Below, piece by piece: positions 1 to 7,832 of a stretch of 18,918 nt of DNA. A program made the translations under genes and the position numbers. The DNA lies in assembly GCA_005879255.1 (NCBI GenBank), contig VBKY01000272.1, positions 1 through 18,918 of the forward strand, written 5' to 3'. Position 1 is the stretch's first letter. The number at the start of each line of letters is the position of its first letter. Source of the DNA: Deltaproteobacteria bacterium. Lineage in GTDB: Bacteria > Desulfobacterota_B > Binatia > UBA9968. Under the pieces are notes generated by a model. The model was given only the letters and a program-made list of their open reading frames with translations, had not been told where the DNA came from and did no database searches.

Positions 1-852
1 ATTTTTGACGGATTTCGCAAGCGATATCCGTTCATCACTCCCAAGTCTTACACCACCAGAAGCGCCGCCTTGCTCGAAAGGATCGTCACTGAAGCCCGCG
101 CCGGAAAACATTTCGCCGACGTCATACAGGGCAATGCCTTCACGCTCTATCTCCTGGCCAAGAGAGGCCACACGGAAGCGTACGTTTCTCCCGAAGCAAA
201 ATCTTTTCCCGATTCCTTCCGCGATCCGGCGGGTGGTTGGGTCGCCGCATACTTGCAACTGAACGTCATCGGCTACAACACCAAGCTCGTCGCCAAGTCC
301 GAAGCGCCCAAGGGATATGAGGATCTATTGAATGCCAAGTGGAAGGGAAAAATGGGCCTCGACGATAAGCAATACATTTGGTTCGACGGCCTGCTAAAAG
401 TGATGGGACGCGAAAAAGGGCTTGCTTATTTTAAAAGGCTCGCCACTCAGGCGATCCACTTTCGCAGCGGTAATACCTTGCTCGCCAATCTACTTGCGGC
501 TGGCGAGTTCGGTATTTTGATCAACGCCAGGCCGGAGAGCGTCGACGAGCTCAAGCAGAAAGGCGCGCCGGTGGAATGGGTCGCGCCCAAGCCAACGACG
601 GCCAATGTACTGCCCATCGCGGTCGCCAAAAACGCCCAAAATCCCAACGCCGCCAAACTCTTCATGGATCATATGTTATCGGAAGAGGGACAAAGGATTC
701 TGAGCGCCATGAGCCGAACTCCAGCTCGGCCGGGCGTTTCGACCGCCAACCCACGCCTGTCGGGATTGGAAATCGCTGTCAACGATCCGGCGATGGCCGA
801 ACGCTTTGATCAAGTCGTCGAAGTTTACAAAAGTGTTTTTGCGCTTCCGTAG
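1..852 (+). CDS. ABC-type solute-binding protein, 5' end cut by window
   Basis: C-terminal 283 residues of a periplasmic substrate-binding protein of the iron/polyamine/thiamine type (bacterial extracellular solute-binding family 1). The frame is open from base 1, so the signal peptide and first lobe lie outside the window. Near the start it reads FDGFRKRYPFI, a phrase typical of this family, followed by an ER-V-EA-AGK-ADV stretch. Mid-protein come VIGYNTKLV and the hallmark LLNAKWKGKMG segment. Near the end come NPNAAKLFMDHMLSEEGQ and a conserved C-terminal helix. These proteins bind a ligand in the periplasm and normally pass it to a membrane permease, but no permease or ATPase gene is visible here. 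It is a distant paralogue of the second binding protein at about 8983-10134. The ligand cannot be told from sequence; an organic acid fits the catabolic neighbours. Confidence 0.9.
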   Translation: MFDGFRKRYPFITPKSYTTRSAALLERIVTEARAGKHFADVIQGNAFTLYLLAKRGHTEAYVSPEAKSFPDSFRDPAGGWVAAYLQLNVIGYNTKLVAKSEAPKGYEDLLNAKWKGKMGLDDKQYIWFDGLLKVMGREKGLAYFKRLATQAIHFRSGNTLLANLLAAGEFGILINARPESVDELKQKGAPVEWVAPKPTTANVLPIAVAKNAQNPNAAKLFMDHMLSEEGQRILSAMSRTPARPGVSTANPRLSGLEIAVNDPAMAERFDQVVEVYKSVFALP

Positions 853-865
853 GTCCATAAATAAA

Positions 866-1019
866 CACCACGAAGGACACGAAGTGCACGAAGGCGAAGA
901 GATATAAAGTAGGGGCGGATTCATCGCGCCTCATACGGAAGGAACAGAGGACAGAGAACCGTTTAACCGTAAACCATGCAAACAAAACCAACGTAGGGGC
1001 GCAGCATGCTGCGCCCTTC
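866..1019. repeat. intergenic repeats: CACGAAG array and two GTAGGGGCG palindromes
   Basis: The 241-bp gap between the binding protein and the racemase-like gene holds no gene but three repeat units. At 866-893 is CACCACGAAGGACACGAAG plus a further CACGAAG, a member of a repeat family seen again near 3240, 6095 and 12515. At 909-930 is GTAGGGGCG followed by an imperfect complement (CGCGCCT). At 993-1019 the same GTAGGGGCG start leads into a perfect 20-bp palindrome, GGGCGCAGCATGCTGCGCCC (997-1016). Such palindromes can fold into strong hairpins in RNA and may end or stabilise transcripts; that role is inference. Confidence 0.75.
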
Positions 1020-1093
1020 GCCCTAACGGCGCAAAGAAGCTGAGGATAAAGATGGTCAAATGTAAATAGGCTCCAACCAATGGAGGTACACAA

Positions 1094-1870
1094 ATGAAAA
1101 TCATGTTTCTGTCTTACTCGCCTAGAGGAAAATCCCGCGACCGCTACGACAACGAAACCCAGCGCCAACTGGAGAGCTATGCCTCTCCCGGCACGGAGAT
1201 CGTTCAGGCCGAGCCGGAAGATCTGGGCGGCGGCGCCATCGATAAAAGACTTTCGGAAGAAATCGCGATCAACGGGCTGCACCATCTGCTGCGCGTGCCG
1301 GCGCTGATCAAAAAAGTCATCGAGGCGGAACGAGCGGGTTTTGACGCAGTGATCCAAAGCAACACCTACGATCCCGGTGTCGAACAGGCGCGCCTCGCGG
1401 TGCGCATCCCGGTCGTTGGGATTCTCCGAGCCACCTGCCATGTCGCCGCGTGTCTTGCCCATCGCGTCGGCGTGACCATCCTCGTCGAATCGATGATCCC
1501 GTACACGCGCACCCTCCTGCGCGACTACGGCTTGACCCCGCTCGTCACCGGTATCAAAGCGCTCAACATGTACGAGACCGGCGATCTGGCGAAAGTCAGA
1601 GAACCGATCAAGAAAAAAGTGATCGAGCTCGCCAAGGAGCTCAAGGCCGAGGGCGCCGAGCTGGTAATTCCCCTCGGTGGACGGGTCTTTCCAGGCGCGA
1701 TTAGCTGCGAGGAAATCGAAGCGGAGGCGGGGGTTCCTATTCTCAATACCAAGGCCATCGGCATTCACTTCACCGAAATGCTCGTCCGCAACCACATGAG
1801 CCACAGCCCGATCGCTTATCCGTGCCGCATCCAGTTTTCGCCGGAGGATGTTACGAGGAAAATTTTTTAG
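1094..1870 (+). CDS. Asp/Glu/hydantoin racemase-fold protein lacking catalytic cysteines
   Basis: A 258-residue cytosolic protein of the Asp/Glu/hydantoin racemase superfamily, of usual length. The start ATG follows TGGAGG at a good distance. Recognisable parts are the N-terminal strand MKIMFLSYSPRG, the YDPGVEQARLAVRIPVVGI block (residues 92-110, the place of CF-DPG---AR----PVVGIGEA in hydantoin racemases), a second lobe GVTILVES, and the end block AELVIPLGGRVFPG...AGVPILNT. Family racemases use one cysteine in each lobe. Here the first is Asn90 (QSNTYDPG) and the second aligns with Leu195 (VIPLGGR), so both thiols appear to be missing. Cysteines occur at 115, 120, 205 and 244 but not at the usual places. 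It may therefore be a decarboxylase- or isomerase-like relative, or a ligand-binding protein, rather than a racemase. It sits between a binding protein and two cupins, which suggests a role in the same acid-degrading pathway. Confidence 0.85.
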   Translation: MKIMFLSYSPRGKSRDRYDNETQRQLESYASPGTEIVQAEPEDLGGGAIDKRLSEEIAINGLHHLLRVPALIKKVIEAERAGFDAVIQSNTYDPGVEQARLAVRIPVVGILRATCHVAACLAHRVGVTILVESMIPYTRTLLRDYGLTPLVTGIKALNMYETGDLAKVREPIKKKVIELAKELKAEGAELVIPLGGRVFPGAISCEEIEAEAGVPILNTKAIGIHFTEMLVRNHMSHSPIAYPCRIQFSPEDVTRKIF

Positions 1871-1892
1871 AGCGAAAGGCGAGCCACAAAAA

Positions 1893-1963
1893 GTCTTCAA
1901 GGTTCAATGTGTGAAGCCGCTCCGGACCTTGAACATTGAACTTTTGAACCTTAAACTTTGAAC
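1893..1963. repeat. GTTCAAGGTTCAA-family intergenic inverted repeat, copy 1
   Basis: Left arm CTTCAAGGTTCAATGTG (1895-1911) and right arm with CCTTGAACATTGAAC, TTTTGAACC and CTTTGAAC (1927-1963) can pair imperfectly. The element ends just before the GGAGGG ribosome-binding site of the following cupin gene. Similar elements lie near 3396, 4703, 8868 and 10170. Confidence 0.75.
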
Positions 1964-1987
1964 TAATCAATCCAGGAGGGAAAAAAC

Positions 1988-3223
1988 ATGGGCGTTGAAC
2001 CGGGCGCAGAGTTGTTCGAGTGGCGTGAACCGAAAGCTGACGGGAAGGCGGGCTTCGGCAAGTGGCAAAATCCCAGGTCGCCTTACGACCGATTCATGGA
2101 GGCGCAAGGCATCCCGATTCATCGGGACATCGGCGTGCATAAGGTTCAAAATCTGCCGCTGGCCCCGTGGAAACGGCTCGGCGGGCGCGGCATCGCGATT
2201 CAACTTCTCGGCACAGAGCATCTGTGGGGGATGTACGTCATCGAAGTGCCGGGAGCGGGAGCGCTCAATCCCGAGCGCCATCTCTACGAGGAGATCTACT
2301 ACGTCGTCGAGGGGCGCGGCACCACAGAAGTCTGGCAGGAGGGCAGCAAAAAAGTCGCCTTCGAGTGGAGCCGGGGATCGCTCTTCGCCGTGCCGCTCAA
2401 CTCCTGGCACCAGGTGGTCAACGCCACCTCGTCGCCAGCGCTCTTGCTCGCCGCGACCACCGCCCCCAACATGATCAATCTCGTCAGAAACCCCAACTTC
2501 GTCATGAACTGTCCCTACGATTTTCGCGACCGCTTCGACGCATCGGCGGACTATTTCAAACCGGTCGAGGAAATCTACGCCGACCCGGTGCGCGGCCTGG
2601 CCATGCGCCAGACTAACGTGATACCCGACATCCTCACCTGCGAGCTGCCGCGCGACAACCGGCGCTCTTTCGACTATCGCCGCATAGAGCCGCACATGGC
2701 GGGCGCCAACTTTTACATGAAGATCGCGCAGTACAAGACCGGACAATATTCAAAGGCGCACAAGCATTCCTCGGGTGCGATTCTGGTCTGCATCAAGGGC
2801 AAGGGTTACAGCGTCACCTGGCCCGACCGCCTCGGCATGAAACCATGGGAGGCGGGATTGGCCGACCAGGTAAAAAAACAGACCTACGAGCCGGTGGGCA
2901 TGATTAGCGCGGCGCCCATGAGAGGCGACTGGTTTCATCAACATTTCGGCACTGATCCTGAAGGTTTGCGTCTGCTGGTCTTCGACGGTCCCTACGGACC
3001 CGCCTTTCGCCACGGCGGCGCGCCCGGCGAGCAGGCCACCGACGGTGGCGCCATCGACACGCGGGACGGCGGCAGAGCGATTTCCTACGTGGATGAAGAT
3101 GCCGAGATCCGTAAAAACTACGAGGCGGCGCTGGCAAGCGAACGGATGACGAGCAACATGCCTTCCTGGGTCTACACACAGCGCACTCCACCCAAGGGTG
3201 AATTGGAGCCTGGAGGAGTGTAG
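1988..3223 (+). CDS. double-cupin protein A (gentisate-dioxygenase-like bicupin)
   Basis: A 411-residue soluble bicupin. The start ATG is preceded by GGAGGG eight bases upstream. The first cupin spans about residues 65-160. Likely metal ligands are His98 and Glu102 (PERHLYEEIYYVVEGRG) and His141 (NSWHQVVN). The second spans about 235-335, with His258 and His260 (KAHKHSSGAILVCIKGKGY) and His317/His319 (DWFHQHF). Both metal sites thus look intact. Known bicupins with this layout include gentisate 1,2-dioxygenase and 1-hydroxy-2-naphthoate dioxygenase, which open aromatic rings with Fe(II) and oxygen, but other cupin enzymes share the fold. The N-terminal YDRFMEAQGIPIHR motif recurs in the next gene, so the two are paralogues. 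Neighbouring Rieske and class II aldolase genes support an oxygenase role in aromatic acid breakdown; the substrate is unknown. Confidence 0.85.
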   Translation: MGVEPGAELFEWREPKADGKAGFGKWQNPRSPYDRFMEAQGIPIHRDIGVHKVQNLPLAPWKRLGGRGIAIQLLGTEHLWGMYVIEVPGAGALNPERHLYEEIYYVVEGRGTTEVWQEGSKKVAFEWSRGSLFAVPLNSWHQVVNATSSPALLLAATTAPNMINLVRNPNFVMNCPYDFRDRFDASADYFKPVEEIYADPVRGLAMRQTNVIPDILTCELPRDNRRSFDYRRIEPHMAGANFYMKIAQYKTGQYSKAHKHSSGAILVCIKGKGYSVTWPDRLGMKPWEAGLADQVKKQTYEPVGMISAAPMRGDWFHQHFGTDPEGLRLLVFDGPYGPAFRHGGAPGEQATDGGAIDTRDGGRAISYVDEDAEIRKNYEAALASERMTSNMPSWVYTQRTPPKGELEPGGV

Positions 3224-3239
3224 CTCATCTCCCGATTCT

Positions 3240-3290
3240 CATCACGAAGAGCACGAAGGTGATATCGTGGCCTTCGCGCTCTTTGTGATG
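3240..3290. repeat. imperfect hairpin of CACGAAG repeat family
   Basis: Arms CATCACGAAGAGCACGAAGG (3240-3259) and its near complement at 3271-3290 pair at 18 of 20 positions (one further G-T pair, one A-C mismatch) around an 11-base loop. It begins 17 bases after the stop of bicupin A and could act as a transcription end or RNA-stabilising hairpin. There is no clear T-run after it. Confidence 0.7.
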
Positions 3291-3395
3291 TGTAGATGCT
3301 TGGCACCACAACGCGCCGGCTATTTTCTCTCTTCTCGAGGAAACGCGTAAAATGTTAGGCTCTCCTATTTCATAGCCACCCAGACTAGAGTTCAA

Positions 3396-3459
3396 ACGTT
3401 CAAAGCAAGCTCCACGACCCGAAAACGAACATGAACGTTGAACCTGGAACCTCAAATGT
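3396..3459. repeat. GTTCAAGGTTCAA-family intergenic repeat, copy 2
   Basis: AACGTTCAAAGCAAG on the left and GAACATGAACGTTGAACC with GGAACCTCAAAT on the right, separated by a short CCACGACCCG-containing spacer. This is a degenerate member of the same family as copies at 1893 and 4703. It lies inside the frame upstream of the next cupin, so the longer in-frame ATG at 3438 is not a believable start. Confidence 0.6.
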
Positions 3460-3530
3460 CGGAGGCTATGGTAGACATATGGCTGCGATTGGATTATTTT
3501 CTGCACAATACAAACGAGAGGAGAATTGTC

Positions 3531-4697
3531 ATGGCAGAATCTTCGTCGAGTGCAAACAAAAACCCATCCGGAGGGTCAGGTGTGGAGATCAAGGAATATA
3601 CTTACGATCGCTGGATGGAATCCATCGGCATCCCGATTCATCGAGGCTACTTCGTCCAGGACTTGCGGACCGTCGAATTGGGCTGGTGGGAGGAGCGCGG
3701 CTGCGAGGCCGCCTTCGTTCAACTGATGGGACAGGAAGGCATCACGTCGGCCACCGTTATGGAAATTCCGCCTGGGAAAACGCTGCCGCCCATAAGGTTT
3801 GCTCTGGATGAGGTCATTTATGTCTTGCAGGGCCGCGGCATCACCAACGTCTGGGCAAAAAACGGCGCGCAGAAAAAAACTTTCGAATGGCAGGAGCGCA
3901 GCTTGTTTCAAATTCCGCACAATTGTTTTCAGCAGTTGGGCAACATGCGCGGCGACAAACCGGCCCGCGTGTTGCGCTACAGTTACCTTCCGCTCGCCAT
4001 GTCACTCGTTACCGAGCCGAGCTTTTACTTCGGCAACTCCTTTGAAGGCGACGATCTTTTGTCGCAGACGAGCGAGCTTTACTCCGCGGCCAAGCTGGTG
4101 CAGAACGGGGATGCCACGCAAGCCTGGGGCGGAAAAAGCATCTATTGGTTCGGCAATTTTTTCCCCGACATGGCGGCGTGGGACAAATTTAGCACCAACA
4201 AGCGGGGCGGCTTCAGCGTCACGGTCTTGTTTCCCACTTCGGAGATGTCCTGTCACATGTCGATCTTTCCCAATCGGACCTACAAAAAAGCCCACCGCCA
4301 TGGGCCCGGACGCGTGATCGTCATCCCGGCCGGCGAGGGTTATTCGGTCTTATGGGAGGAAGGCAAAGAAAAAATCGTTTGCCCGTGGCAAGAGGGCAGC
4401 ATGTTCGTGCCGCCCAACAAGTGGTTTCACCAGCACTTCAACGTCGGCGAGAACCCGGCCCGCTACCTGGCGCTTCATCCGCCGCGGCAGTTTCGCGGCC
4501 ACGCCGAGAAGATCGAAGACCGCGCCAAGGACATGATCGAATACGCGGATGAGGATCCATGGATTCGCCAGAAGTTCGAAGCCGAGTTGGTGAAGCGAGG
4601 GATTACCAGCTTGATCCCCGACGAAGCTTATCGAGTCAAGAGCTATCAGTGGCACACACAGGAGAGTGAGGCATACGAGACGCGCAAGACAATTTAG
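3531..4697 (+). CDS. double-cupin protein B, first metal site lost
   Basis: A 388-residue bicupin homologous to the preceding gene. The start at 3531 is chosen because GAGAGGAG lies just upstream; an in-frame ATG at 3438 would add residues encoded by an intergenic repeat. Shared landmarks are YDRWMESIGIPIHRGY near residue 25, an EVIYVLQGRGITNVW strand at 94-108, and a second cupin with KKAHRHGPGRVIVIPAGEGY and NKWFHQHF. The second site keeps His255, His257 and His300/His302. In the first cupin the ligand positions have changed. PERHLYEE of protein A is PPIRFALDE here, and the WHQVVN histidine is replaced in NCFQQLGN. That half is therefore probably structural or ligand-sensing. The two genes are separated by about 300 bases of repeats, so co-transcription is possible but not assured. 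The role is probably linked to protein A, for example as a partner subunit. Confidence 0.85.
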   Translation: MAESSSSANKNPSGGSGVEIKEYTYDRWMESIGIPIHRGYFVQDLRTVELGWWEERGCEAAFVQLMGQEGITSATVMEIPPGKTLPPIRFALDEVIYVLQGRGITNVWAKNGAQKKTFEWQERSLFQIPHNCFQQLGNMRGDKPARVLRYSYLPLAMSLVTEPSFYFGNSFEGDDLLSQTSELYSAAKLVQNGDATQAWGGKSIYWFGNFFPDMAAWDKFSTNKRGGFSVTVLFPTSEMSCHMSIFPNRTYKKAHRHGPGRVIVIPAGEGYSVLWEEGKEKIVCPWQEGSMFVPPNKWFHQHFNVGENPARYLALHPPRQFRGHAEKIEDRAKDMIEYADEDPWIRQKFEAELVKRGITSLIPDEAYRVKSYQWHTQESEAYETRKTI

Positions 4698-4702
4698 CGT
4701 GT

Positions 4703-4779
4703 GTTCAAGGTTCGAGGTTACAGGTTCAAGGTTTGGACCCCACGCCCGAACTTGAACATTGAACCTTGAACTTTGAACC
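4703..4779. terminator. GTTCAAGGTTCAA-family inverted repeat between convergent genes, copy 3
   Basis: Lies between the converging bicupin B and dehydrogenase genes. The left arm carries GTTCAAGGTTCGAGG and GGTTCAAGGTTTGG. The right arm carries CTTGAACATTGAACC and TTGAACTTTGAACC. GGTTCAAGGTT can pair with AACCTTGAAC across a short C-rich loop. Position between two stop codons suggests a two-way transcription end, although neither side has a strong T-run. It is the best-preserved member of this repeat family in the window. Confidence 0.6.
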
Positions 4780-4785
4780 GGCCTG

Positions 4786-5886
4786 TTACGTTTGCGGCAC
4801 AATGCTGGCATGAATTACTTCGCCAGCGGTTCCCTCTTCGCCGGAAAAACTTCTGATCGCCTCGTTGACGTGATTTAGATCGAATTGATGCGTACTGATC
4901 CCGCCGAGGGGATACCTGCCCGACGCCATGACCTGTAGACCCAATTCGAATGCCGTGAAAGATGATCCCTGGACCCATTTCATGGTCACAAGCTTCCGGC
5001 CGAATCCCTTGCTCGGAATCTGCTGATTTCCCGGGCCAGCGAGAACGATCGTGCCGATCTTCGCGGCAATCTCGAGCGCTTCACGGACCGTGTCCTGACC
5101 ACCGCGAGAGACGTTGACCACGACGTCGGCACCGTGACCACCGGTGATTTCCTTGACCCGCTCGGTCAAATTTTCCTGCTCGACGTTGACCGTATAATGG
5201 GCGCCGAGCTTGCGTGCAACCTGAAAGCGGTTCTCGTCTTTGGCAAGGCCGCTCACGATGATGCAGGCGGCGCCTGCCTCCTTCGAAGCCACCACGCTCG
5301 ACAAACCCATTTGCCCAGGCCCCTGAATGACTACAGTTTTGCCAGGAGCCGCGCCGCCCTGCAGATAGGCCCACTGCATCCCATTGGCTAAGGAGACGAA
5401 AAGGGCCGCCTCTTTCGCGGGCACGTGCGCAGGAACTTTGTGCACGATCGCATTCGCTGGAAGATAAAGGTACTGGCTGAAGCCGCCCCATAACGAAGGC
5501 GACACGCTGACCGGCGTGTTGCCGTAGCGGAGAATCGTTCGACCGGGAAGCTTGTCGGTTTGATCGCACAGACGATATTCCCCTATGCGACACCAGCGGC
5601 AGTTTCCACATGGCAGATATTGCTCGACCACGACCCGATCCCCTTCTTTAACTCCCCAGCGCCTCGCCGCATCGCCGCCGATTTTTGCGATGAAGCCGAC
5701 ATTTTCGTGTCCCGTGATCCGCGGCTCGCCGGGGTACTGCGCGTAGCTGCCGATATCGCTGCCGCAAATCCCCGCTATTTCCATCTTCACCAGGGCGTCA
5801 TCCGCGGAAATTTCCGGCATGAGATATTGCCGGACCTCGATTTTCTTCGAGCCGATTTGTGTCGCCGCTAAAACCTTTTCAGCCAT
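4786..5886 (-). CDS. zinc-dependent medium-chain alcohol dehydrogenase
   Basis: A 366-residue cytosolic NAD(P)-dependent dehydrogenase of the MDR superfamily, full length. The catalytic zinc motif GICGSD (Cys41) and GHENVG (His60, Glu61) are present. The structural zinc lobe has Cys93, Cys96, Cys99 and Cys107 (CGNC-WC-IGEYRLC). The Rossmann glycine motif is GPGQMG near residues 189-194, followed by a typical HGADVVVNVSRGG stretch. The usual third zinc ligand region (a Cys or Glu near 165) reads FVSLANG, so that ligand is not obvious. Such enzymes oxidise secondary alcohols or dihydrodiols. In this setting it could oxidise a diol made by the Rieske oxygenase encoded upstream on the same strand, although classical cis-diol dehydrogenases are more often short-chain or DapB-like. 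A 259-base gap with repeat material separates the two genes. Substrate unknown. Confidence 0.9.
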   Translation of the reverse strand: MAEKVLAATQIGSKKIEVRQYLMPEISADDALVKMEIAGICGSDIGSYAQYPGEPRITGHENVGFIAKIGGDAARRWGVKEGDRVVVEQYLPCGNCRWCRIGEYRLCDQTDKLPGRTILRYGNTPVSVSPSLWGGFSQYLYLPANAIVHKVPAHVPAKEAALFVSLANGMQWAYLQGGAAPGKTVVIQGPGQMGLSSVVASKEAGAACIIVSGLAKDENRFQVARKLGAHYTVNVEQENLTERVKEITGGHGADVVVNVSRGGQDTVREALEIAAKIGTIVLAGPGNQQIPSKGFGRKLVTMKWVQGSSFTAFELGLQVMASGRYPLGGISTHQFDLNHVNEAIRSFSGEEGTAGEVIHASIVPQT

Positions 5887-6094
5887 GCTTGCCTCTACGA
5901 TCCCATGACAGGAAGATTACATAAGAAATTCTACCGGGAATCCAGACCGAAGCTCCGACTGGACCCCCGATAAAAATATTCGGGGTAACGCTTTGGAACA
6001 AATTCTCAAAATGCTTCGGATGCTTCTCACCGGCGCGGGCATTCTTTCCTCAAAGAACGCAAAGACCGTTTTAGCTGAATCTCATTGTTCCTTG

Positions 6095-6123
6095 CTTCGT
6101 ACTCTTGGTGTCCTCCGTGGTGA
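6095..6123 (-). repeat. CACGAAG-family repeat between dehydrogenase and Rieske genes
   Basis: Read on the minus strand this is CACCACGGAGGACACCAAG followed by AGTACGAAG, close to the CACCACGAAGGACACGAAG element at 866. The remainder of the 5887-6145 gap also holds CAAAGAACGCAAAG but no gene that I can support. Confidence 0.6.
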
Positions 6124-6145
6124 GTATCTCTCTCGCAAGCCCAGT

Positions 6146-7507
6146 TTATTCGAGAGCTCTCAACTCCCGAAACCGATGCTTCGTCCGTTCGATTTCTTTC
6201 AGGACGTCGGCGGCACAATCCTCGAATGCAACATTCTTGTCGCGAATAATGGAAACACCGCGGACTCCTTCATAGGCTTCCGCATCGTTGGCTTCAGCCG
6301 GTTCTTTGCCTTCGCAGAGATCGTTCGCCGCGTTTAGAAGCAGCTTGCGCATCTCGATGATGCCCACGTCCGTGACGCCGAGCATCTCGTTGGTACGATC
6401 GGTGATTCGGCCCATGCTCACCTGCGCGGCCATGTCTTGGTTGCCTGTACCGATGATCCCTGTAAAGTTGTACGTGCGCTGCAGCTCGCGATCGATCTGA
6501 AAATCATTGGCCTTGTTGGCAATCGGTATGTACTCCTTATCCACCGGCGCGCCAAATCGTCCGTCGGTTTGCCCGGTTCGCATCGCCCAGACTTCGTCCG
6601 CGGTGAGCGGTCGGTTCGTCGTGACTCTGAAAGTCCAGACCCAACAGTTTTCATCGTCGATGGGCACGAATGCATGCCCGCCGGGATCTCTGGGTGGCAT
6701 AGTGTAAAAGGGCATCAGAAACTGGTTGAAACGCCAGTAATAATTTTCATTGCTGATGGTGCCGCGCGCCCCGATAGTCAAACCATAGTTAGTTCTCTTC
6801 GCCATCACTCTCGGCGCCTTGTCCGTCATGCGAAACAATATGTCCAGCTCACGAGGGCTCAGGCTGTTCGGATTTTCACTGAACCTCTTGCGCAACGGCT
6901 CCGTAGCCTTCACATAGTTGGCGGTGTGCCGGTAGGCATCGAGCCGGCCGTGAAGATAGCGTGTATGCGCCGAATCTATGCCGCCTTCGAGGGCCTGGGC
7001 GAAGTTCGATTCCTGCAGCCGCTTGATAACGAATTTGTGGTCCGGCGGCACCTGCGTGATCGGCAGCCGCGGCAACTCCGGTATTCGATTCTTCGCTCCC
7101 ATATACGCCCAGATGATGCCGCCCGCTTCGCGAAGCGGGTAAGAAGGCAATTTTATCTTGTCTTTGAAGTTGGACTCGGCGGGCTCGGTCGGCAGATCGA
7201 CGCAGTTGCCATCGACGTCGTATTTCCAGCCATGATAAATGCAGCGGATGCCGCACTCTTCATTGCGTCCGAAAAACAAATGGGCGCGACGATGGGCGCA
7301 GTAGGCGCTGATCAACCCGAGCCGGCCCTCAGTGTCTCGGAATGCGACAAGATCTTCCGAAAGCAAGCGCACGCGGACCGGCGTGCAGTCCGGCGCGGGA
7401 AGCTCGTCGGGCAACAACGCGGGCAGCCAAAACCTGCGTAAAAGCTCTCCCATCGGAGTGCCGGGACCGGTCCTCGTCAGCATTTCGTTCTCTTCCCTGC
7501 TCAGCAT
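6146..7507 (-). CDS. Rieske aromatic ring-hydroxylating oxygenase, large subunit (phthalate-dioxygenase type)
   Basis: A 453-residue oxygenase alpha subunit. The start ATG follows AAGGAGGAG. The N-terminal Rieske domain binds a [2Fe-2S] cluster through Cys70-x-His72 and Cys89-x2-His92 (CAHRRAH...CIYHGWKYD). The catalytic domain has the mononuclear iron motif Asp178-x2-His181-x4-His186 (GIDSAHTRYLHG), and a third ligand is likely Asp358 in GNQDMAAQVSMG. The layout and the C-terminal DRTNEMLGVTDVGIIEMR phrase match the phthalate 4,5-dioxygenase and O-demethylase group, whose reductase is a separate protein. No reductase or ferredoxin gene is seen here. It would hydroxylate or demethylate an aromatic carboxylate using electrons from NAD(P)H. 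It is divergent from the third bicupin, with a 325-base shared regulatory region. A long antisense frame over it is a shadow. Confidence 0.93.
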   Translation of the reverse strand: MLSREENEMLTRTGPGTPMGELLRRFWLPALLPDELPAPDCTPVRVRLLSEDLVAFRDTEGRLGLISAYCAHRRAHLFFGRNEECGIRCIYHGWKYDVDGNCVDLPTEPAESNFKDKIKLPSYPLREAGGIIWAYMGAKNRIPELPRLPITQVPPDHKFVIKRLQESNFAQALEGGIDSAHTRYLHGRLDAYRHTANYVKATEPLRKRFSENPNSLSPRELDILFRMTDKAPRVMAKRTNYGLTIGARGTISNENYYWRFNQFLMPFYTMPPRDPGGHAFVPIDDENCWVWTFRVTTNRPLTADEVWAMRTGQTDGRFGAPVDKEYIPIANKANDFQIDRELQRTYNFTGIIGTGNQDMAAQVSMGRITDRTNEMLGVTDVGIIEMRKLLLNAANDLCEGKEPAEANDAEAYEGVRGVSIIRDKNVAFEDCAADVLKEIERTKHRFRELRALE

Positions 7508-7706
7508 TGCTCCTCCTTCGCTTTGTCGTGCGCTACTCCTACCATTCTAAAATGAATTGTTCCAGACGAAGCCTTTGCAACTTCGGTTCAGGGTCTTTCG
7601 ATTTTGCAGATATCCCATTCATCATTCTTGGTGAAAATTAGCAGCAGAGATCGGAGCACGGGAGCTTTTCGATTCCGATGCAGTTGTTTTGCTGATCGAA
7701 CTTTCT

Positions 7707-7720
7707 TGAGCCGCGGCTCA
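7707..7720. promoter_or_regulatory. 14-bp perfect palindrome in the divergent Rieske/bicupin promoter region
   Basis: TGAGCCGCGGCTCA is a perfect palindrome in the 325-base gap between the divergent Rieske and bicupin C genes, about 115 bases before the bicupin start and 200 before the Rieske start. It is a candidate operator for a dimeric regulator of both genes. No regulator gene is present in the window, and no convincing promoter boxes were identified. The rest of the gap shows no gene. Confidence 0.35.
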
Positions 7721-7832
7721 GCTAAAGATGGAACCGCGACACACTCTTGGCATCTTGACATGTCGGAGACCATGTACTACTTGCCAATCAACCCGCTATA
7801 AAGATTCGCAACTTGAGAAGGAGATAAGCAAT

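Noticed and set aside
779..1900. 373-codon open frame on the minus strand
   Set aside because: It is antisense to the racemase-like gene, which has clear family motifs and a ribosome-binding site; its translation is arginine- and histidine-rich without domains.
6437..7441. 334-codon open frame on the plus strand
   Set aside because: Lies antisense within the Rieske oxygenase gene and has no recognisable motif; a product of GC-rich codon structure.
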